Assembly: GCF_023898865.1 (NCBI RefSeq)
Contig: NZ_JAGSOV010000035.1
Coordinates: 141,476-205,475, forward strand
DNA length: 64,000 nt
From: Pseudonocardia humida
Lineage (GTDB): Bacteria; Actinomycetota; Actinomycetes; Mycobacteriales; Pseudonocardiaceae
Reading direction: 5' to 3'
In this document: one piece after another, positions 60,178 to 64,000 of the stretch
Layout of the letters: each line of letters starts with the position of its first letter
How positions within the stretch are numbered: position 1 is the first letter of the stretch
Program-made: the position numbers and the translations under genes
The notes under the pieces: model-generated
Seen by the model: the letters and a program-made list of their open reading frames with translations, nothing else
Database searches by the model: none
What the model was told of the DNA's origin: nothing

Positions 60178-60896
60178 GGCCCTCCTCGGAGGCGACGACC
60201 GTCGCCCTGTACCAACCAGGGGCCGGCCGCGTGCCCCCGCGGCGGGCGCCGCGCCCGGCCGGCTGGCGGGCCTGGACGGCGCGGGTGCTGATCGGCGCGC
60301 TCGCCATGGGTGCGCTCGTCGTCGGCGGCACCGCGTTCCGCGTGTGGCAGGTCGCCCGTGTCGACGACCGCCAGCCGGCCGACGCCATCGTCGTGCTCGG
60401 CGCCGCCCAGTACGACGGCGACCCCAGCTCGATCTTCGCCGCCCGGCTCCGGCACGCCGAGGCGCTCTACGAGGCCGGTGTCGCGCCGCGGATCGTCACG
60501 GCGGGCGGCGGGCAGCCCGGCGACGCCTACACCGAGGCCGAAGCGGGCAGGCGCTACCTCGTCGAGCGCGGGGTGCCCGCCGCCGCGGTCGTCGCCGTCG
60601 GTGAGGGCAGCGACACCCTGGGGAGCCTGCAGGCCGTCGCGGCGCGCGCCGTGCGGGACGGCTGGGACAGCACGGTGATGGTCAGCGACCCGTGGCACTC
60701 GCTGCGGGCGCGCACCATGGCCCGCGACGCCGGGCTCGACGCCTGGACCTCGCCCACCCGCAGCGGCCCGGTCGTGCAGACCCGCGAGACGCAGGCCCGC
60801 TACATCGTCCGGGAGACCGCGGCCACGCTGTTCTACCGGCTCACCCACGCCTCGGTGGACCCGTCCTACGCCGACGAGACCGGCGGCGTCGGGTGA
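60174..60896 (+). CDS. YdcF/DUF218-family membrane-anchored protein
   Basis: The 240-residue protein has one hydrophobic helix near 36-54 (RVLIGALAMGALVVGGTAF) after a basic, Pro-rich N-terminus, then the DUF218 domain: ADAIVVLGAAQYDGDPSSIFAARLRHAEALYEAGVAPRIVTAGGG, VGEGSDTLGSLQAVAARAV, VMVSDPWHSLRARTMARDAG and TQARYIVRETAATLFYRL. Related proteins (SanA, YdcF) act at the cell envelope, possibly on polyprenyl or nucleotide-linked substrates. The ATG start overlaps the XdhC-like stop (ATGA). Confidence 0.9.
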   Translation: MRPSSEATTVALYQPGAGRVPPRRAPRPAGWRAWTARVLIGALAMGALVVGGTAFRVWQVARVDDRQPADAIVVLGAAQYDGDPSSIFAARLRHAEALYEAGVAPRIVTAGGGQPGDAYTEAEAGRRYLVERGVPAAAVVAVGEGSDTLGSLQAVAARAVRDGWDSTVMVSDPWHSLRARTMARDAGLDAWTSPTRSGPVVQTRETQARYIVRETAATLFYRLTHASVDPSYADETGGVG

Positions 60897-60909
60897 GCCG
60901 ACTCCACCC

Positions 60910-62166
60910 ATGACGGCCCGCTACACCGCGCACGACACCGCTCGGCTCGTGCCGGAGCCGCCCAAGGGCGCCGGGCGCTCGGACCGGCGCAGCCCCTTCT
61001 CCCGCGACCGCGCCCGCGTCCTGCACTCGGCGGCCCTGCGCCGGCTGGCCGGCAAGACGCAGGTGCTCGGGCCGGGGGAGGGCGCGGAGATCACCGGCGT
61101 GCCGCGCACCCGGCTGACGCACTCCCTGGAGGTCGCCCAGATCGGCCGCGGCATGGCCGAGGACCTGGGCTGCGACCCCGACGTCGTCGACACCGGCGGG
61201 CTGGCCCACGACATCGGGCACCCGCCGTTCGGGCACAACGGCGAGCGCGCGCTCGACGAGTTCGCCGCCGGCTGCGGCGGCTTCGAGGGCAACGCCCAGA
61301 CCCTGCGCATCCTCACCCGCCTCGAACCCAAGATCGGGGACGGCGTCCTGGACAGCGGGCTCAACCTGACCCGCGCCTGCCTGGACGCCGCGGGCAAGTA
61401 CCCGTGGCCGCGGCGCCCGGGGCTGCGCAAGTACGGCGTGTACGCCGACGACCTCCCCGTCTTCGAGTGGATCCGCGACGGCGCGCCCCCCGACCGGTGC
61501 TGCATCGAGGCGCAGATCATGGACTGGTCCGACGACGTCGCCTACTCCGTGCACGACGTCGAGGACGGCATCCTCACCGGCCGGATCGACCTGGCCGCGC
61601 TGGCCGCCCCGACCGAGCGGGCGGCGCTCGTCGACCTGGCGGCCGTGCACTTCGGCGCAGATCCGGGTGCGCTCGACGACGCGGCCGTCGCCCTGCTCGC
61701 CCTGCCCTACGTCGACGCGGTGCGCGGCTTCGCGATCGGCTCGGCGCCCGTCGCCGCCCACCGCGCCCTGAAACGCCTGACCAGCGAGCTGGTCGGACGG
61801 TTCGTGCAGGCCGCGACCGAAGCCACCTGGCTGGTCCACGGCGACCGGCCGCTGCGCCGCTACGACGCCGACCTCGTGGTGCCCGAGGCGGCGCGGGCGG
61901 AGGTCGCGCTGCTCAAGGCGGTGGCCCTGCGGTACGTGATGGCCGACCCGCAGCGGCTGGCCATGCAGGCCCGCCAACGCGAGCTGCTCACCGAACTCGC
62001 GACGTCGTTGCTGGTCAAGGCCCCGGACGTGCTCGACCCGGTGTTCGCCGACGCTTGGCGCGATGCCCCCGACGACGCCGCGCGGCAGCGGGTCGTGGTC
62101 GACCAGGTCGCCGTGCTGACCGACCAGCAGGCCGTCGCCCGGCACCTCGCCATGGGCCTTCGTTAG
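60910..62166 (+). CDS. dgt: Deoxyguanosinetriphosphate triphosphohydrolase-like protein
   Basis: The 418-residue HD-domain protein hydrolyses dNTPs to deoxynucleosides and triphosphate, controlling the dNTP pool. Metal motifs are PRTRLTHSLEVAQIGRGMAEDLG (first His) and TGGLAHDIGHPPFGHNGERALDEF (HD pair), with EAQIMDWSDDVAYSVHDVEDGI (Asp) later. The N-terminal RRSPFSRDRARVLHSAALRRLAGKTQVLGP and the C-terminal antiviral-type domain are intact. It follows the DUF218 gene by 13 nt. Primase (dnaG), the usual actinobacterial neighbour, is not found downstream here. Confidence 0.94.
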   Translation: MTARYTAHDTARLVPEPPKGAGRSDRRSPFSRDRARVLHSAALRRLAGKTQVLGPGEGAEITGVPRTRLTHSLEVAQIGRGMAEDLGCDPDVVDTGGLAHDIGHPPFGHNGERALDEFAAGCGGFEGNAQTLRILTRLEPKIGDGVLDSGLNLTRACLDAAGKYPWPRRPGLRKYGVYADDLPVFEWIRDGAPPDRCCIEAQIMDWSDDVAYSVHDVEDGILTGRIDLAALAAPTERAALVDLAAVHFGADPGALDDAAVALLALPYVDAVRGFAIGSAPVAAHRALKRLTSELVGRFVQAATEATWLVHGDRPLRRYDADLVVPEAARAEVALLKAVALRYVMADPQRLAMQARQRELLTELATSLLVKAPDVLDPVFADAWRDAPDDAARQRVVVDQVAVLTDQQAVARHLAMGLR

Positions 62167-62273
62167 CGATCCGTGACCCACCCGGAGGCAACCCGATCGG
62201 GTGAACTATCGTCCGGCCCCGTCCGTGATCGCCCTGTGTGCCCCGGAGGTTCCGGGACCGGGAAGGTGGGTCG

Positions 62274-62906
62274 ATGACCAACCGGCTCCGCGGCGTGGCA
62301 GCTGCTGCCGCGTGCGCCCTGATGCTCGCCCTGTCGGCCTGCGGTGGTTCCGACCCCACAGCCGACGACCACGGCATGACCGCCGAGGAGCACGCCCAGT
62401 GGGAGGCGGAGCAGGCCCAGGGCGGCGCCGCCGCCGACAGCGGCCACTCCGGCGGCCACGGCGGCGGTGACGCGGCGCCCGCCCCCGGCGGCGGCGGTGG
62501 CCACTCCGGCCACGGCGGCGCGACCGGCGAGACCGAGCTGTGGGCCGTGCAGTCCGCCCCGCTCGGCTACATCGTCACCGACGGCACCGGCCGGATCGTC
62601 TACCGCTCCGACCGCGACAGCAACCAGCCCCCCACCTCCAACTGCGTCGACGCCGCCTGCACCGCCAGCTGGGCGCCGCTGCTGGTCGGCGAGCAGGGCG
62701 TGGTCGGGCTCGGCGTCAAGGACGACGACATCGGCGCGGTCGTGCGACCCGACGGGACCAAGCAGGTCACGGTGGCCGGATGGCCGGTGTACACGCACGT
62801 CGGGGAGAGCACCGGGCTGGAGTCCGCCGGCGGGAACGGGGCCGACGGGGTGTGGTGGGCGATCAACCCGCAGGGTGAGAAGGCGCTGCCCCCCACTGCT
62901 GGGTGA
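62274..62906 (+). CDS. Lipoprotein with COG4315-type repeats and a His/Gly linker
   Basis: The 210-residue protein has a lipoprotein signal (MTNRLRGVAAAAACALMLALSAC; lipobox LSAC, Cys near 23), a His/Gly/Ala-rich linker (several HSGGHGG and GGGGGHSGHGG runs, candidate metal binders), then two secreted-repeat units of the lipoprotein family I recall as PF03640: PLGYIVTDGTGRIVYRSDRD with SNCVDAACTASWAPLLVG, and VVRPDGTKQVTVAGWPVYTHVGE. Its biochemical role is unknown. The ATG at 62274 follows GGAAGG; an in-frame upstream start is less likely because it adds a non-signal stretch. Confidence 0.85.
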   Translation: MTNRLRGVAAAAACALMLALSACGGSDPTADDHGMTAEEHAQWEAEQAQGGAAADSGHSGGHGGGDAAPAPGGGGGHSGHGGATGETELWAVQSAPLGYIVTDGTGRIVYRSDRDSNQPPTSNCVDAACTASWAPLLVGEQGVVGLGVKDDDIGAVVRPDGTKQVTVAGWPVYTHVGESTGLESAGGNGADGVWWAINPQGEKALPPTAG

Positions 62907-62985
62907 GGCCCCCGTCGGGAACCCGGGGGACGCCGGGCGCACGATCGGTCCCGGGGCGGTCTCTTCGCAGACCTGACCTGGCCCG

Positions 62986-63007
62986 CGCAGGTGCTACGGC
63001 ACCTGCG
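62986..63007 (+). terminator. 9-bp hairpin with a 4-nt loop after the lipoprotein gene
   Basis: CGCAGGTGC (62986-62994) pairs perfectly with GCACCTGCG (62999-63007). The rest of the 430-nt gap 62907-63336 has no convincing gene; a 19-codon ORF at 63118-63177 and weak coding-like sequence from 63174 were not accepted. Confidence 0.6.
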
Positions 63008-63288
63008 GAGACCGCACGGACCCTGCGACGTGGCCGAGGAGCCCCGCCGCGGGGGATCAACACGGTCGAGCAGCGGCCTGAGGGCTCCCCGCTAGCCCGT
63101 GTCACCAGTCGGGGGACATGAGCCGCACCGGCGCGGCGAATGTCCCCGAACTCGCCCAGCCCCCGACATCCAGGTGATCGACTCGCGCGAGATCGACCCC
63201 ATCGGGCTCCCCGACGCCGCCCAGCCCGGCCACGTCCGAAGCGAAGCGGACGCCCGAAACCGAACCGAAGCCGAGCTGTCACGTTCGA

Positions 63289-63333
63289 GTCCTCCTCATC
63301 GTCCAGGGAACGCAAGGACGATCCGAGGAGGAC
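63289..63333 (+). promoter_or_regulatory. Hairpin that hides the ribosome-binding site of the AhpD-like gene
   Basis: GTCCTCCTC and ATCGTCC (63289-63304) pair with GGACGAT and GAGGAGGAC (63316-63333) with only a CC bulge. The right arm is the GAGGAGGA Shine-Dalgarno sequence, and the ATG is at 63337. Folded, the stem would block translation; a protein, metal or temperature change could open it. Confidence 0.6.
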
Positions 63334-63336
63334 GAG

Positions 63337-63918
63337 ATGGCGCTCACCCGCATCCCCGCGGTCCCCGACGAGCAGGCGGGCCTGGTCGGTCGGTTGGTGT
63401 ACCGGTACGCCCGGCGGCGGTTCGGGGAGGTTCCCGAGCCCTTCGCCGTCGCCCGCCACCACCGCGGCGTCTTCTGGGCGGGGCTGGTGGCGGAGATGGC
63501 CTACGAGAAGGCGTCCAAGTCGCTGCCGACGTCGGTGCGGGAGCTGGCCGTCTACCGGACGGCGACCGTGGTCGGCTGCCAGTGGTGCGTCGACTTCGGC
63601 ACCATGCTCCAGCGCCTGGACGGGCTGGACGTCGAGCGCCTGCAGGACATCGACTCCTACGCCACCAGCCCGCTCTACTCCCGGCCCGAGCGGTTGGCGA
63701 TCGCCTACGCCGACGCCATGACCGCGCAGCCGCCGACGGTCAGCGACGAGCAGGTCGTCGAGCTGGAGCGGGAGTTCGGGCGGGCGGGGTTGATCGAGCT
63801 GACCACCCAGATCGGGCTGGAGAACATGCGGGCCCGGGTCAACCACGCGTTGGGCATCACCGGGCAGGGCTTCGACGCGGCGTGCAAGGTGCGGCTCGAG
63901 GCGTCCGCGAAGGGTTAG
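63337..63918 (+). CDS. AhpD/carboxymuconolactone-decarboxylase-fold protein
   Basis: The 193-residue helical protein has the AhpD-like active-site CxxC in VVGCQWCVDFGTML (about 78-90), preceded by KSLPTSVRELAVYRTATV and followed by the carboxymuconolactone decarboxylase helices (SRPERLAIAYADAMTAQPPTVSDEQVVELEREFGRAGLIELTTQIGLENMRARVNHALG). Such proteins reduce peroxide-damaged partners or act as thiol-dependent redox proteins. The start is fixed by GAGGAGGA. The hairpin over that site suggests translational control. Confidence 0.9.
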   Translation: MALTRIPAVPDEQAGLVGRLVYRYARRRFGEVPEPFAVARHHRGVFWAGLVAEMAYEKASKSLPTSVRELAVYRTATVVGCQWCVDFGTMLQRLDGLDVERLQDIDSYATSPLYSRPERLAIAYADAMTAQPPTVSDEQVVELEREFGRAGLIELTTQIGLENMRARVNHALGITGQGFDAACKVRLEASAKG

Positions 63919-64000
63919 CGCGGTCCGGGGGGCGGGGGGGGGGCCCCGCCCCCCCCCCCCCGCCCCCCCGCCCCCCACCCAAAACCCGGGGGGGGGGGGG
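63919..64000. other. Poly-G/poly-C tract at the window end
   Basis: After the AhpD stop the sequence becomes long runs of G and C with almost no other base (one short AAAA interruption) up to the end. This looks like low-quality contig-end sequence rather than biology. Confidence 0.7.

Noticed and set aside
63118..63177. 19-codon ORF followed by coding-like sequence upstream of the AhpD-like gene
   Set aside because: The frame after 63174 does not end sensibly and codon bias is weak; I cannot support a gene.
63241..63310. tRNA-like T-arm (GTTCGAGTC)
   Set aside because: No acceptor, D-arm or anticodon arm can be built around it, and the bases are better explained by the hairpin that covers the AhpD ribosome-binding site.
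63919..64000. Poly-G/poly-C end as a biological repeat or origin
   Set aside because: It has the look of low-quality contig-end sequence and no structure that could be defended.

Overview
The window is a gene-dense stretch of very GC-rich actinobacterial chromosome. GC-saturated third codon positions, frequent GTG and TTG starts, 4-nt start/stop overlaps (GTGA/ATGA) and TAnnnT boxes 6-8 nt before start codons all fit this. Gene order (lepA; hrcA-dnaJ-rsmE-phoH-ybeY-CBS protein-era-recO-uppS; smtB-zur; glyS; dgt) and the conserved small proteins suggest Pseudonocardiaceae, probably Pseudonocardia or a close relative; this is inference from content, not a search. I see no transposase, phage gene, CRISPR array, rRNA or convincing tRNA.

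Layout. 1-9 kb: lepA with small membrane, MOSC, MarR, dehydrogenase, sirtuin, DinB-like and enoyl-CoA hydratase genes. 8.6-22.6 kb: an ABC exporter, then a sulfur-rich region with two flavin monooxygenases, a TauE-type permease and the assimilatory operon sir - 55-aa zinc-ribbon protein - cysH - cysD - cysN. Three short leader ORFs with an RRHVD core, and a fourth different Cys-containing one, sit upstream of genes in this region. 22.6-28.7 kb: nuclease-fold protein, hemW, a lipase-like protein and an ABC operon. 28.9-42.7 kb: heat-shock and RNA/ribosome maturation core (hrcA, dnaJ, rsmE, phoH, ybeY, CBS protein, lhgO, era), interrupted by a hydrolase and a two-component pair. 42.8-50 kb: regulator-effector pairs (TetR/ABC, TetR/SnoaL, PadR/carotenoid oxygenase), each with a visible candidate operator, plus recO. 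50-64 kb: uppS, zinc regulators smtB-zur, glyS, an ABC/two-component cluster, XdhC and DUF218 proteins, dgt, a secreted lipoprotein and an AhpD-like protein.

The most notable non-gene structure is repeat-like. (a) Two 74-77 bp elements sit exactly in ATGA stop/start junctions (uppS|YbjN-like and histidine kinase|response regulator). They keep an ATGA at each end and encode a related 25-26 aa peptide, as mycobacterial MIRUs do. (b) Three imperfect palindromes, each exactly 65 bp, lie between genes, with related short hairpins elsewhere. (c) Four leader ORFs, three of exactly 81 nt, suggest a sulfur regulon controlled by translation of short peptides. Two genes (17098-17595 and 58618-58999) can only be read with frame changes, and the last 80 bases are poly-G/poly-C, so local sequence or assembly error should be kept in mind.
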